From Caulobacterales bacterium (lineage in GTDB: Bacteria; Pseudomonadota; Alphaproteobacteria; Caulobacterales; Parvularculaceae), in contig JACKIL010000010.1 in the NCBI GenBank assembly GCA_020638525.1, forward strand, positions 1-64,000: a DNA stretch of 64,000 bases, written 5' to 3'. Made by a program: the position numbers and the translations under genes. Below the pieces are notes generated by a model. It ran no database searches, had not been told where the DNA came from, and worked only from the letters and a program-made list of their open reading frames with translations. Positions 35,066-44,163 of the stretch are shown piece by piece; the first letter of the stretch is position 1, and each line of letters starts with the position of its first letter.

Positions 35066-37216
35066 TTGGCCGAAAGATCTTTTGCAAAAGAGGTCCAGCA
35101 CCTTCGGATCGGCGAGGGGGAAGTCTTTTACGGCGAGGGCATCCTCGCGGTCACGAAGGCGCTTCTTCAGGCGGGCGTTTCCTATGTCGGCGGGTATCAG
35201 GGCGCGCCGATTTCGCACTTGATGGATGTTCTGTCGGATGCGCAGGAAATTCTCGGCGAACTGAAAGTCCACTTTGAGGCGAGCGCGAGTGAAGCGGCGG
35301 CTGGCGCGATGCTCGCCGCGTCTGTGAACTATCCCTTGCGCGGCGCAGTGACCTGGAAGTCGACGGTGGGAACTAATGTCGCCTCCGATGCTCTGGCGAG
35401 CGTCGCCTCAAGCGGCGTTATGGGCGGCGCGCTTGTCATCGTCGGTGAGGATTACGGCGAAGGCTCCTCCATTATGCAGGAGCGCAGCCACGCCTTCGCG
35501 ATGAAGTCGCAGATGTGGCTGCTTGATCCGAGGCCTAACCTTGAGTCGATCGTCGACATGGTGGAACGAGGATTTGAGCTTTCAGAAGCTTCGAATACGC
35601 CCGTCATGCTCGAACTGCGCATCCGCGCTTGCCACGTCTACGGATCGTTCAAGGCGAAGAATAACGTCACGCCGGCTTTCACCTTGCGCGAAGCGATGGA
35701 AAACCCGGTGCGCGATTACAGCCGCGTCGTGTTGCCGCCATCGAATTTCGTTCATGAAGTCGAGAAGGTCGAAAAGCGCTTGCCGGCGGCGATCGAGTAT
35801 ATTCGTTCGCATAAGCTCAACGAATTTCTGGGTGGCCATAAAGGCGATGTCGGGATTGTCGTGCAGGGCGGCATTTACAACACCCTTATTCGCGCGCTCG
35901 AAACCGCCGGTCTTTCCGACAGCTTTGGCGAAACGGACATTCCAATATATTGCCTCAACGTGACCTATCCATTGATCGATGAAGAAGTGAGAGGCTTCTG
36001 TCTCGATAAGCGCGCGGTGTTGATGGTTGAAGAGGGGCAGCCGGATTATCTCGAGCAGGCCTTCAACTCGATCCTGAAGAACGCCGACATTCCGACAAAA
36101 GTCGTGGGCAAGGCGGTCTTGCCTCATGCGGGCGAATATACTGGGCAAGCGTTGTTGCAGGGCTTGCGCGCTTTCCTTCGCGAATATGCGCCGCACTTAC
36201 TGAAAGACGACAAGCAGATTGATGCGATCTCCGTTCCGGCTGAGATTCAAAAGGGCGTCGCGAACGTCGTGCCGCAACGCCCGCCGGGCTTTTGCACTGG
36301 GTGCCCGGAACGGCCCGTCTTCTCCGCGATGAAGCTGCTGCAAAAAGAAATCGGCAAGTTTCATGTCAGCTGCGATATCGGCTGCCACCTTTTTTCGATC
36401 CTTCCACCGTTCGATATTGGCAACACGACGATGGGGTATGGTCTTGGCTGGGCGGGTTCTTCGGCGTTCGGCGCCAAAGCTGACAAGCGTACTGTCGCTA
36501 TCATGGGCGATGGCGGTTTTTGGCATAACGGTCTGACAAGCGGCGTCGGCAACGCCGTCTTCAATAAGAACGACAATATTCTCGTCATTGTCGACAATGG
36601 CTATTCGGCGGCGACCGGCGGGCAGGACATTCTTTCTTCGCGCGCCGATAACAAGACGAAGAGCACCAACAACCCGATATCGCGCGCTGTGCGCGGCGTC
36701 GGCGTTGAATGGGTCCGCGAGGTCAACACCTATAATATCGGCCGCATGAAGGCGACGCTGAAAGAGGCGATGACAACCGCGTTTGCGGGGCCAAAGGTCA
36801 TCGTCGCTCAATCGGAGTGCATGCTCAATCGCCAGCGCCGCGAACGGCCGCTTCGCGACAAGGCGATCAAGGAAGGAAAGCGCGTCGTACGCGCGCGCTT
36901 CGGGGTCGATTCCGACACGTGTACGGGCGATCATGCATGCATCCGCCTTTCAGGTTGCCCATCGCTTACATTGAAAGATAACCCTGATCCGTTGCGCGAT
37001 GACCCGGTCGCCTATGTCAACAATGACTGCGTCGGATGCGGCGTGTGCGGAGAGAATGCGCATGCAGCCATTCTATGTCCTTCATTTTATCGCGCGGAAC
37101 TGATCTATAACCCTTCAGGTTGGGACAGGTTGCTTGATCGCTTCCGCGGCGCCGTCATCCGCTTCTTCCAGAAGCGCGGTGAAAAGGCGCGTGCGAAATA
37201 CGCGTTTGGAGCCTGA
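35066..37216 (+). CDS. IorA-like 2-oxoacid:ferredoxin oxidoreductase alpha subunit
   Basis: This thiamine-diphosphate and Fe-S enzyme subunit, about 716 residues from the TTG at 35066, would decarboxylate an aryl 2-oxoacid onto coenzyme A. The N-terminal pyrimidine-binding region (YVGGYQGAPISHLMD) and the TPP-binding region (IMGDGGFWHNG, then NDNILVIVDNGYSAATGGQD) are clear. The C-terminal ferredoxin-like tail carries cysteines in DTCTGDHAC and CVGCGVCGENAHAAILCP. The start at 35066 has AGGGAG seven bases upstream; the frame extends to a TTG at 35003 without such a site. In this context an aminophenylglyoxylate (isatinate) substrate is attractive; indolepyruvate is the family default. Confidence 0.88.
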   Translation: MAERSFAKEVQHLRIGEGEVFYGEGILAVTKALLQAGVSYVGGYQGAPISHLMDVLSDAQEILGELKVHFEASASEAAAGAMLAASVNYPLRGAVTWKSTVGTNVASDALASVASSGVMGGALVIVGEDYGEGSSIMQERSHAFAMKSQMWLLDPRPNLESIVDMVERGFELSEASNTPVMLELRIRACHVYGSFKAKNNVTPAFTLREAMENPVRDYSRVVLPPSNFVHEVEKVEKRLPAAIEYIRSHKLNEFLGGHKGDVGIVVQGGIYNTLIRALETAGLSDSFGETDIPIYCLNVTYPLIDEEVRGFCLDKRAVLMVEEGQPDYLEQAFNSILKNADIPTKVVGKAVLPHAGEYTGQALLQGLRAFLREYAPHLLKDDKQIDAISVPAEIQKGVANVVPQRPPGFCTGCPERPVFSAMKLLQKEIGKFHVSCDIGCHLFSILPPFDIGNTTMGYGLGWAGSSAFGAKADKRTVAIMGDGGFWHNGLTSGVGNAVFNKNDNILVIVDNGYSAATGGQDILSSRADNKTKSTNNPISRAVRGVGVEWVREVNTYNIGRMKATLKEAMTTAFAGPKVIVAQSECMLNRQRRERPLRDKAIKEGKRVVRARFGVDSDTCTGDHACIRLSGCPSLTLKDNPDPLRDDPVAYVNNDCVGCGVCGENAHAAILCPSFYRAELIYNPSGWDRLLDRFRGAVIRFFQKRGEKARAKYAFGA

Positions 37217-37218
37217 AG

Positions 37219-38742
37219 ATGACGCAAGCGCGCGCGATCAAGATTGCGGTGACGGCGCTCGGTGGGCAGGGCGGGGGCGTTCTCGCCAACTGGATTGTCG
37301 CAGTCGGCGAGCGCGCCGGCTATATTGCGCAGACGACCTCTGTTCCGGGCGTCGCGCAGCGTACCGGTGCGACCGTCTACTATGCCGAACTCTTCCCGGA
37401 GAGCGCTGCACGCGAAAAGGGCAAGGCGCCGGTGCTTGCGCTCATGCCTATGCCCGGCGACGTCGATGTCGTCGTCGCAGCGGAGTTGATGGAAGCGGGG
37501 CGCGCCATAGCGCGCGGGTTCGTCACCTCGCAAACGACGCTCATCGCCGCCTCACACCGCGAATATGCGGTCGTCGAGAAGATCGGCATGTCAGACGGGC
37601 GACGTGACTCATCGAGCGTCATCGAGGCTGCGAAGAAAAGCGCCGGCCGTTTCATTCTCGCCGACATGCAAGGGGCTGCCGCCTCTTCCGGCGCGATGAT
37701 CAGCGCTGCGATGTTCGGCGCGCTCGCGGGCTCTGGCGCACTGCCGATTGAACGCAAGCATTTCGAAGAGACGATCCGCAAAACGGGCCGCGCCGTCGAG
37801 AGCAATCTCGCCGCATTTGAGAAGGGCTTTGAGGTGGCGCGCGCGGCGGCGGCGACAGAGCCAGCAATCGAACGCCGGCGCAAGACGGATATTGCGCCGC
37901 AGCCGGCGCCAGCTGTCCGCCCTCTTGTCGACCGCGTTCAGAACGAATTTCCCGCCGAGTGCCGCTCCATACTGCTGGAGGGTCTCAAGAAGGTCGTCGA
38001 CTATCAGGATCCGCGCTATGGCGCGCTCTATCTCGACCGTGTCGCTGATGCGCTGGCAACAGACAAAGCGGCCAATGGCGAAGGGCATGGCTGGAAGCTG
38101 ACGAGCGCGATCGCAAAGCATCTGGCGTTGTGGATGGCCTATGAAGACGCCATTAGAGTCGCCGATCTGAAGACGCGCGGCACTCGTTTTGAGCGCATCC
38201 GCAAAGACGTGCGCGCGGCGGATGGGCAGATTATTCATCTCGCCGAATTCTTCCATCCTCGTGTCGAGGAGTTCTGCGATCTGCTTCCATCAGGGATTGC
38301 CAAACCAATTCTCTCATCCAGCGGCGCGAGTAAGTTCGTCGGCGGCTTTCTTGGCGGCGGGCGGCGCATTCCGACGACGAAGCTCAGGGGTTTCCTGATG
38401 CTGTCCTTCCTGTCGTCGCTGCGTGTCATGCGGCGCGCGAGCTATCGTTTCAAGCTGGAGGAAGGACGTATCCGCGCCTGGCTTGAAACAGTGAAACGCG
38501 AAGCGGCGGGCAATTACGATCTCGCTTGCGAAATCGCAATGCTGCAACGCCTTATCAAAGGATACGGTGACACGCATGAGCGTGGTCTTGGAAATTTCAC
38601 CCGCATTATGGCTGCGCTCGACGAAGTGAAGGCGCAAGGCGACCCTGCAGGCTCGCTCGCCGCGTTGAAGAAGGCCGCGCTCGCCGATGAAGAAGGCGTC
38701 GCGCTTGGTGCGGCGCTGCGCCGCCTGAAGCAGGCCGCGTAA
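37219..38742 (+). CDS. IorB-like oxidoreductase beta subunit with DUF6537-type C-terminal extension
   Basis: This 507-residue partner of the preceding IorA-like subunit starts 2 bases after its stop. Residues about 1-205 are the gamma-type domain of 2-oxoacid oxidoreductases (VTALGGQGGGVLANWIVAVG, then SVPGVAQRTGATVYY). The rest, about 215-500, is the extra helical domain found in the long IorB proteins of aerobic proteobacteria. Those differ from the short archaeal IorB of about 200 residues. Electrons would go to a ferredoxin or an unknown acceptor; none is encoded nearby. Confidence 0.88.
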   Translation: MTQARAIKIAVTALGGQGGGVLANWIVAVGERAGYIAQTTSVPGVAQRTGATVYYAELFPESAAREKGKAPVLALMPMPGDVDVVVAAELMEAGRAIARGFVTSQTTLIAASHREYAVVEKIGMSDGRRDSSSVIEAAKKSAGRFILADMQGAAASSGAMISAAMFGALAGSGALPIERKHFEETIRKTGRAVESNLAAFEKGFEVARAAAATEPAIERRRKTDIAPQPAPAVRPLVDRVQNEFPAECRSILLEGLKKVVDYQDPRYGALYLDRVADALATDKAANGEGHGWKLTSAIAKHLALWMAYEDAIRVADLKTRGTRFERIRKDVRAADGQIIHLAEFFHPRVEEFCDLLPSGIAKPILSSSGASKFVGGFLGGGRRIPTTKLRGFLMLSFLSSLRVMRRASYRFKLEEGRIRAWLETVKREAAGNYDLACEIAMLQRLIKGYGDTHERGLGNFTRIMAALDEVKAQGDPAGSLAALKKAALADEEGVALGAALRRLKQAA

Positions 38743-38756
38743 AGGGACTCGTGAAG

Positions 38757-39311
38757 ATGGCCACGAAAAAGGGAACAGGAAGGAGCGTGGGACCGGCCGA
38801 TCCTGATTTCCTGCTTGAGGATTACGTCCTCTACAATCTCGTGCGCGCGACTGCTGTTTACAGCGAAGAGATGGCGAGCGCGCTTAAGGCCTATGCCCTC
38901 GACATGACGAAGTGGCGCATTCTGATGCTGCTCGACGACAAAAGTCCGAGTTCCGTCGGCGAACTCGCCCGCCGCTCCGTAACGAAGATGCCGACCTTGA
39001 CGCGCATGTTGACGCGGATGGAGAAGGAAGGCCTTATCGTACGCACCGCGTTTGAGGATGATCGCCGCGTCGTTGAAATCACCATGACGCCAAAGGCCGT
39101 CAATGCGCTCAGAATGGTGCAGTCGATTGGCCAGCGCGTTTTCGAGCGCGCGGTCGAGGGGATCAATCCCAGCGACCTCGAGATGATGACGCAGACTCTG
39201 CAACGCATTCGCGAAAACCTGACGCGGTCGCCCTACGAGACAGTCGATCAGCGCGCTGACTTTGAACGGCTTGCTGGAGAAGACGGCGAACGGAAGGCGC
39301 GCGCGGGATGA
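38757..39311 (+). CDS. MarR-family transcriptional regulator
   Basis: This winged-helix regulator of 184 residues has a central DNA-binding region, PSSVGELARRSVTKMPTLTR, followed by the wing GLIVRTAFEDDRRVVEITMT. It lies inside the catabolic operon, between the IorB-like gene and the CoA ligase gene (overlapping the latter by ATGA), a position common for MarR repressors that sense an aromatic CoA ester or acid. ATG 38757 is preferred over the GTG at 38751 because of the spacing to AAGGGA. MarR proteins are known to control auxin catabolism in some soil bacteria. Confidence 0.9.
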   Translation: MATKKGTGRSVGPADPDFLLEDYVLYNLVRATAVYSEEMASALKAYALDMTKWRILMLLDDKSPSSVGELARRSVTKMPTLTRMLTRMEKEGLIVRTAFEDDRRVVEITMTPKAVNALRMVQSIGQRVFERAVEGINPSDLEMMTQTLQRIRENLTRSPYETVDQRADFERLAGEDGERKARAG

Positions 39312-40936
39312 GCAAACCTGGAACAATCTGGGAAATGTTTCTGCGCTCGGCCTCGCGTTTCGAGAGCAGGCCATTCCTCCATGCGCCTGAAGAAACGGCG
39401 CGCGCTTACAACATCGCGGATACAGACTACACCTTTGGCGAAGCGCTCGCCGCCGCGGAGGCGATGGCGAAACGTTATGCCCGCATCGGCTGCGCGCCGG
39501 GGCTCCGTATCGGTCTGGCGCTCGACAATCGACCTTCGTTCTTTCTGCATTTTCTTGCCGTCAATTCTCTCGGCGCGAGCATCATGCCCATTAACAGCGC
39601 GATGCAACCGGAAGAACTCGCCTATCAGATTGCGCACAGCGAATGCGCGCTCATCGTTTCAGCGCCGCAGCATGTGGAGAAGTTGCGCGCGATCGCGGGC
39701 GGTCTTGAGCGCCGTGTCGATATCGTCGAGGCGTCAAGTCTCGCAAGCGCGCCGATGCTTGCGGGAACGCAAGGCGTGGGGGGGGCGGGCGGCCTAGAGG
39801 CGGAGGCGGCGATTCTTTATACTTCAGGCACGACAGGATCGCCCAAGGGCTGCCTTCTCTCGAACGACTATTTCATCGCCATTGGCGAACTGTACACAAC
39901 GATCGGCGGGCTTTGCCGCTTTGACGAGGGAAGTGACCGCCTGATCACGCCGCTGCCTGCGACGCATATGAATGCGCTCGCCTGTTCGTTCATGGCGATG
40001 ATGACGACGGGCGGTTGTCTCATTCAGCTGGATCGCTTTCATCCGCAGACATGGTGGAAGACGGTGCGCGAGTCTCGCGCGACGATCATGCACTATCTCG
40101 GCGTCATGCCGGCCATGCTCATCAAGGCGCCGGAAAGCGAAGACGATAATTTCAGTGGCCAGATCAAATTCGCCTTCGGCGCCGGCTGCGATCCACGGCA
40201 TCACGAAGCTTTTGAGAGGCGCTTCGGGATTAGCCTCGTCGAGGCGTGGGCGATGACGGAGACGGGCGCGGGCGCCTGGATCACCGCATCGGAAGAGCCG
40301 CGCCATGTCGGAACGCGCTGTTTCGGTCGTGCGCCCGAGGGGCTTGAATGGCGCCTCATCGATGAAGAAGGCAAGGAAGTCGCAGCTGGCGAGCCGGGCG
40401 AATTGCTGGTGCGGCGCGCCGGCGCGAAGCCGCGCGAACACTTCTTTAGCGCTTATTTCAAGGATGAGAAGGCGACAGAGGAGGCGTGGCGCGGCGGTTG
40501 GTTCCACACAGGCGACGTTGTGCGCGTCGGCGATGACGGCAGCTTCTACTTTGTCGATCGCAGGAAGAATGTGATCCGCCGCAGCGGCGAGAATATTGCG
40601 GCTATCGATGTTGAGAGCGTGCTCTTGCGCCACGAACACGTCGCCGGATGCGTCGTCGCGCCGGTGCCGGACGAGATTCGGGGTGATGAAGTCGCAGCGC
40701 TCATCGTTGCGGCGGAAGGAGCGAACAAGGAGAAACTCGCACGAGAGATTTTCGATTTTGCGATGGAGCATCTCGTCTACTTCAAGGCGCCGGGCTATGT
40801 CGCTTTCATCGACAAGCTGCCAGTGACGGCCTCAGAAAAGGTGAAACGCGGCGACGCAAAAATGATCGCACGCAAGTTGGTTGAAGACCGCGCTTGCTTC
40901 GACTTCACAGCTCTTAAGAAACCAAAGAAGGGCTGA
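39308..40936 (+). CDS. AMP-dependent acyl/aryl-CoA ligase
   Basis: This 542-residue adenylate-forming enzyme makes an acyl-CoA from an acid, ATP and CoA. The P-loop-like motif YTSGTTGSPKGC is intact, as are the acid-binding AWAMTETGAG and the hinge DRRKNVIRRSGENIAAIDVE. The C-terminal catalytic Lys lies in PVTASEKVKRGDAK. The family is close to crotonobetaine/benzoate-type ligases. Substrate candidates in this operon are indole-3-acetate or an oxidised derivative, or anthranilate; sequence alone does not tell. It is followed by the thiolase-like gene after 2 bases. Confidence 0.9.
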   Translation: MSKPGTIWEMFLRSASRFESRPFLHAPEETARAYNIADTDYTFGEALAAAEAMAKRYARIGCAPGLRIGLALDNRPSFFLHFLAVNSLGASIMPINSAMQPEELAYQIAHSECALIVSAPQHVEKLRAIAGGLERRVDIVEASSLASAPMLAGTQGVGGAGGLEAEAAILYTSGTTGSPKGCLLSNDYFIAIGELYTTIGGLCRFDEGSDRLITPLPATHMNALACSFMAMMTTGGCLIQLDRFHPQTWWKTVRESRATIMHYLGVMPAMLIKAPESEDDNFSGQIKFAFGAGCDPRHHEAFERRFGISLVEAWAMTETGAGAWITASEEPRHVGTRCFGRAPEGLEWRLIDEEGKEVAAGEPGELLVRRAGAKPREHFFSAYFKDEKATEEAWRGGWFHTGDVVRVGDDGSFYFVDRRKNVIRRSGENIAAIDVESVLLRHEHVAGCVVAPVPDEIRGDEVAALIVAAEGANKEKLAREIFDFAMEHLVYFKAPGYVAFIDKLPVTASEKVKRGDAKMIARKLVEDRACFDFTALKKPKKG

Positions 40937-40938
40937 AG

Positions 40939-42126
40939 ATGGGAAATCGGGCGCATCGTAAAGGTTATGACGGCGTCGTCGTCACCGCGCCCGTGACGAT
41001 TCCCTACGAGCGCTATTCACCGAAACCTGCTCACTGGTGGATCGGCCGCGCGCTCAAAACGCTTTCGACGCGCTCGAAGCTTGAGGCCAAGGATATTGAC
41101 GGGCTTTCTGTCTCGTCCTTCACGCTCTTTCCAGACACGGCCGTCGCGCTCACGCAGCACTTCGGCCTTTCGCCGCGTTGGCTCGATCATATTCCGATGG
41201 GCGGCGCTTCCGGCGTCGTCGCGCTTCGCCGCGCCGCGCGGGCGGTCGCCGCCGGCGACGTTGAGGTTGTCGCCTGCGTTGCAGGCGACGCGAACCATGT
41301 GAATTCCTTCCGCAATACGCTGACGGCCTTCAGCCGCTTCTCGCAGGATGCGTCTTATCCCTATGGCTCAGGCGGGCCGAATGCGAGCTTTGCGCTGATG
41401 ACGCGGAATTACATGAACGCGTATGGCGTGACGCGCGAGGATTTCGGACGCATCTGCGTGGCTCAGCGCGTCAACGCATTGTCCTTTCCGCATGCGCTGA
41501 TGAAGAAGCCGCTATCTATGACGGATTACCTGGGCGCGCGCGCGGTTGCGGACCCGGTTCATCTCTTCGATTGCGTCATGCCTTGCGCGGGCGCGGAAGG
41601 CTTCCTCGTAATGCGTGAGGAAAATGCGCGCGCTTTGGGTCTCCCATTCGCGCGTATTCTCTCGACGACCGAACGTCACAATGCGTTTCCGGACGATCCC
41701 ATCCAGTATCGCGGCGGGTGGGCGCTCGACAAGGACGAGTTCTGGGCGATGGCAGGCGTTTCGCCCGACGCGGTCGATCTCTTCGAGACCTATGACGATT
41801 ACCCCGTGATCGTCATGATGCAGATTGAAGATCTCGGCTTTTGTGGAAAAGGCGAGGCGGCGGAGTTCGTCCGCTCGCGCGCTTTGACCGTGGACGGAGA
41901 TTTTCCACATAACACTTCTGGCGGTCAGCTTTCCGTAGGGCAGGCGGGGGCTGCGGGCGGCTATCTTGGCCTCGTCGAAGCGGTTCGCCAACTCACCGGA
42001 GAGGCCCTCGGCGCGCAGGTGGAAAATGCGAAGATCGCCGCCGTCTCCGGCTTCGGCATGATCAATTTCGACCGCGGTCTCTGCACGGCGGCGGCCGTTT
42101 TGGTGTCTGGGGGCGGCGATGGTTGA
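40939..42126 (+). CDS. Thiolase-fold protein lacking the catalytic cysteine, possible retro-aldolase
   Basis: This 395-residue thiolase/SCP2-type protein has lost the reactive cysteine: the nucleophile loop reads HIPMGGASGVVAL with A90 where thiolases have Cys. The motif usually containing GHP reads NTSGGQLSVGQAG (325-337), with Gln for the His. The same losses define Ltp2-type proteins, which work with a DUF35 protein and cleave beta-hydroxyacyl-CoA by retro-aldol chemistry. The next gene encodes a DUF35 domain and overlaps this one by 8 bases, matching that pairing. A retro-aldol step releasing acetyl-CoA is the leading idea; simple thiolysis is unlikely. Confidence 0.87.
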   Translation: MGNRAHRKGYDGVVVTAPVTIPYERYSPKPAHWWIGRALKTLSTRSKLEAKDIDGLSVSSFTLFPDTAVALTQHFGLSPRWLDHIPMGGASGVVALRRAARAVAAGDVEVVACVAGDANHVNSFRNTLTAFSRFSQDASYPYGSGGPNASFALMTRNYMNAYGVTREDFGRICVAQRVNALSFPHALMKKPLSMTDYLGARAVADPVHLFDCVMPCAGAEGFLVMREENARALGLPFARILSTTERHNAFPDDPIQYRGGWALDKDEFWAMAGVSPDAVDLFETYDDYPVIVMMQIEDLGFCGKGEAAEFVRSRALTVDGDFPHNTSGGQLSVGQAGAAGGYLGLVEAVRQLTGEALGAQVENAKIAAVSGFGMINFDRGLCTAAAVLVSGGGDG

Positions 42127-43375
42127 TGCGCTGAAGCCGCCAAAGCGAAAGGACCCGTTGCGCTACACGCGCTTGCCACTGGCGCCGCCAGGCGCGCGCA
42201 GCCGCGCCGCGCTTAGGTTCACGGCGCGCGCCGCCGAAGGGCGCCTGATGTTGCAGCAATGCGAGGCATGCGGCGCGTTCGCTTATCCTCCGCGAGATAT
42301 TTGCGGGGGTTGTTGGTCGGACGAGCTTCGGTGGCGCGACATTCCGCCTGAAGGGAAATTGCTCGCGGAAACGACGCTTCACGCTAGCACGAATGTCTAT
42401 TTCCGTGAACGTTTGCCGTGGCGCATCGGCTCTGTGAAGCTCGCCGCCGGGCCGGTCGTGCTAGCGCATCTCCACGGCGATGTGCGCGAAGGCGATGACG
42501 TTCGGATAATCGCGCGGACCGATAAATCGGGCCAGGGCGTGCTGATGGCGCTGCCGGCGAAGGAGACGGAGAATATGAGCGACGACAAGGCGCTTCGCGC
42601 GCTCACCTGCGATCCGAAGTTTCGGCGCGTTCTTGTGACGGACGTGCGAACGCCGCTTGGTCAGGCGGTTGTGCGCGCAGCGCTCACCGCTGGCGCTTCG
42701 AAGGTTTTTCTCGGCGTTGCACGCGAGTGGACCCCCTTCGCCGGGCGAGAGGCGCTCTATGCGTTGGAGAACACGGAGGTAACCCCGCTCGACGTAACGG
42801 ATGGAACATCGGTCTCCGAGGCGGCGAGCTCGATTGGGGGCAAGGTCGATATTCTCATCAACACTGCCCAATACGCGCGGCCCGGCACAGCGATGGCGCG
42901 CCGCGATGTGGTGACGGCGCGCGACGAAATGGAAGTCAATTTCTTCGGCGCCATGCGGCTGCTGCAGGCGTTCGGCCCTGCGATGCGCGGGCGCGGCGCC
43001 GACGGCGAGAACAGCGCCGTCGCGTGGGTGAACCTCCTGTCCGTCTACGCCCTTTCGAACTGGCCCGCTTACGGCGTCAATGCAGCGACACAGGCCGCCG
43101 CCCATTCGCTCTCGCAAAGCGCGCGCGCTGACTTCGCCGGTAGCGGCGTCAAGGTCGTCAACGTCTTCCACGGCCCGCTCGACGATGAAGAGCATCAACC
43201 CTTGCCGCCGCCGAAGGTCACGCCGATGGCGCTCGCCTCTGGAATCATGACGGCGCTCAAAGAGGGTGTCGAACAAAGCTTCGTCGGCGACATTGCACGC
43301 GATATCGCCGAGCGCTGGCGCGAAGACCCGGGCCTGCTTGAACGCGAACTCACCCTGACGAAAAACCTGGAATAG
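42119..43375 (+). CDS. DUF35 zinc-ribbon/OB-fold protein fused to an SDR-like domain
   Basis: This 418-residue fusion has residues about 1-150 as a DUF35 protein: a zinc ribbon with C48, C51, C62 and C65, then an OB-fold including VKLAAGPVVLAHLHGDVREG. Residues about 160-405 form an SDR Rossmann domain that starts RVLVTDVRTPLGQAVV. The SDR active site is damaged: S308 and Y318 are present, but the Lys of YxxxK is Ala (A322). The Rossmann glycine motif is also incomplete. Redox activity is doubtful, so it may be structural or bind CoA. DUF35 proteins serve as partners of thiolase-like enzymes such as the one just upstream. Confidence 0.87.
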   Translation: MVDALKPPKRKDPLRYTRLPLAPPGARSRAALRFTARAAEGRLMLQQCEACGAFAYPPRDICGGCWSDELRWRDIPPEGKLLAETTLHASTNVYFRERLPWRIGSVKLAAGPVVLAHLHGDVREGDDVRIIARTDKSGQGVLMALPAKETENMSDDKALRALTCDPKFRRVLVTDVRTPLGQAVVRAALTAGASKVFLGVAREWTPFAGREALYALENTEVTPLDVTDGTSVSEAASSIGGKVDILINTAQYARPGTAMARRDVVTARDEMEVNFFGAMRLLQAFGPAMRGRGADGENSAVAWVNLLSVYALSNWPAYGVNAATQAAAHSLSQSARADFAGSGVKVVNVFHGPLDDEEHQPLPPPKVTPMALASGIMTALKEGVEQSFVGDIARDIAERWREDPGLLERELTLTKNLE

Positions 43376-43386
43376 AGGAGCGGAGA

Positions 43387-44163
43387 ATGAGCTTACTTGA
43401 AACGCTGAGCGGCGCTGTCATGTCTGGCGCGGTCCGGACGATCGATCTCACGCACACTCTCGACCCTGATTTTCCGGTGCTCGTCCTGCCGCCTGAATTC
43501 GGGCAGTGCCAGCCTTTCCGAATCGAAGAGGTCTCTCGCTATGATGAGCGCGGACCGGCCTGGTATTGGCGCAATTTCAGTTGCAACGAACATACGGGCA
43601 CGCATTTCGATGCGCCGATCCACTGGGTGACAGGCAAAGACCTGCCGCATTCGTCTGTGGACACAATCGATCCGGCGGCGTTCATCCGTCCTGCCTGCGT
43701 TCTCGACTTCTCTAAAGAGGTTGCGAAGAACGCCGATTTCGTTCTGACTGCTGACCATATTAAAGCGTGGGAGAAAACGCATGGCGCGATCCCCGCCGGA
43801 TCGTGGGTGCTTTTCCGCACGGATTGGTCGAAGCGGAGTGGCGAAGAATACCTGAACCTGAAGGAAGACGGCGCGCATTCTCCGGGCCCGGATGCGGGCG
43901 CCATTCGTTATCTCATTAATGAACGCGACGTCATCGGCTTCGGCGTCGAGACGATCGGTACGGACGCCGGGCAGGGCGGCCACTTCGATCCGCCTTATCC
44001 CGCGCATACGCTGCTTCACGGCGCAGGGCGCTACGGTCTTCAATGCCTCAAAAATCTTGACCAGCTGCCGCCGAAAGGCGCGGTGATCATCTCGCCGCCG
44101 CTCAAGATCAAGCATGGCTCCGGCAGTCCGTTGCGTGTTCTCGCGCTTGTTGAAGGCAAGTGA
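43387..44163 (+). CDS. Cyclase-family metal hydrolase, isatin hydrolase/kynurenine formamidase-like
   Basis: This 258-residue metal-dependent amidohydrolase of the cyclase family has the manganese/zinc-binding motif HTGTHFDAPIHW at residues 69-80 (H69, H73, D75, H79). Trp follows directly, as in isatin hydrolases. FRTDWSKRSGEEY and GVETIGTDAGQGGHFDPPYP match the family's second half. Kynurenine formamidases share the fold. Its neighbours (Rieske oxygenase, IorAB, thiolase/DUF35, 2-aminobenzoyl-CoA monooxygenase-like) make isatin to isatinate the best guess. The next gene starts with GTG overlapping this stop. Confidence 0.88.
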   Translation: MSLLETLSGAVMSGAVRTIDLTHTLDPDFPVLVLPPEFGQCQPFRIEEVSRYDERGPAWYWRNFSCNEHTGTHFDAPIHWVTGKDLPHSSVDTIDPAAFIRPACVLDFSKEVAKNADFVLTADHIKAWEKTHGAIPAGSWVLFRTDWSKRSGEEYLNLKEDGAHSPGPDAGAIRYLINERDVIGFGVETIGTDAGQGGHFDPPYPAHTLLHGAGRYGLQCLKNLDQLPPKGAVIISPPLKIKHGSGSPLRVLALVEGK

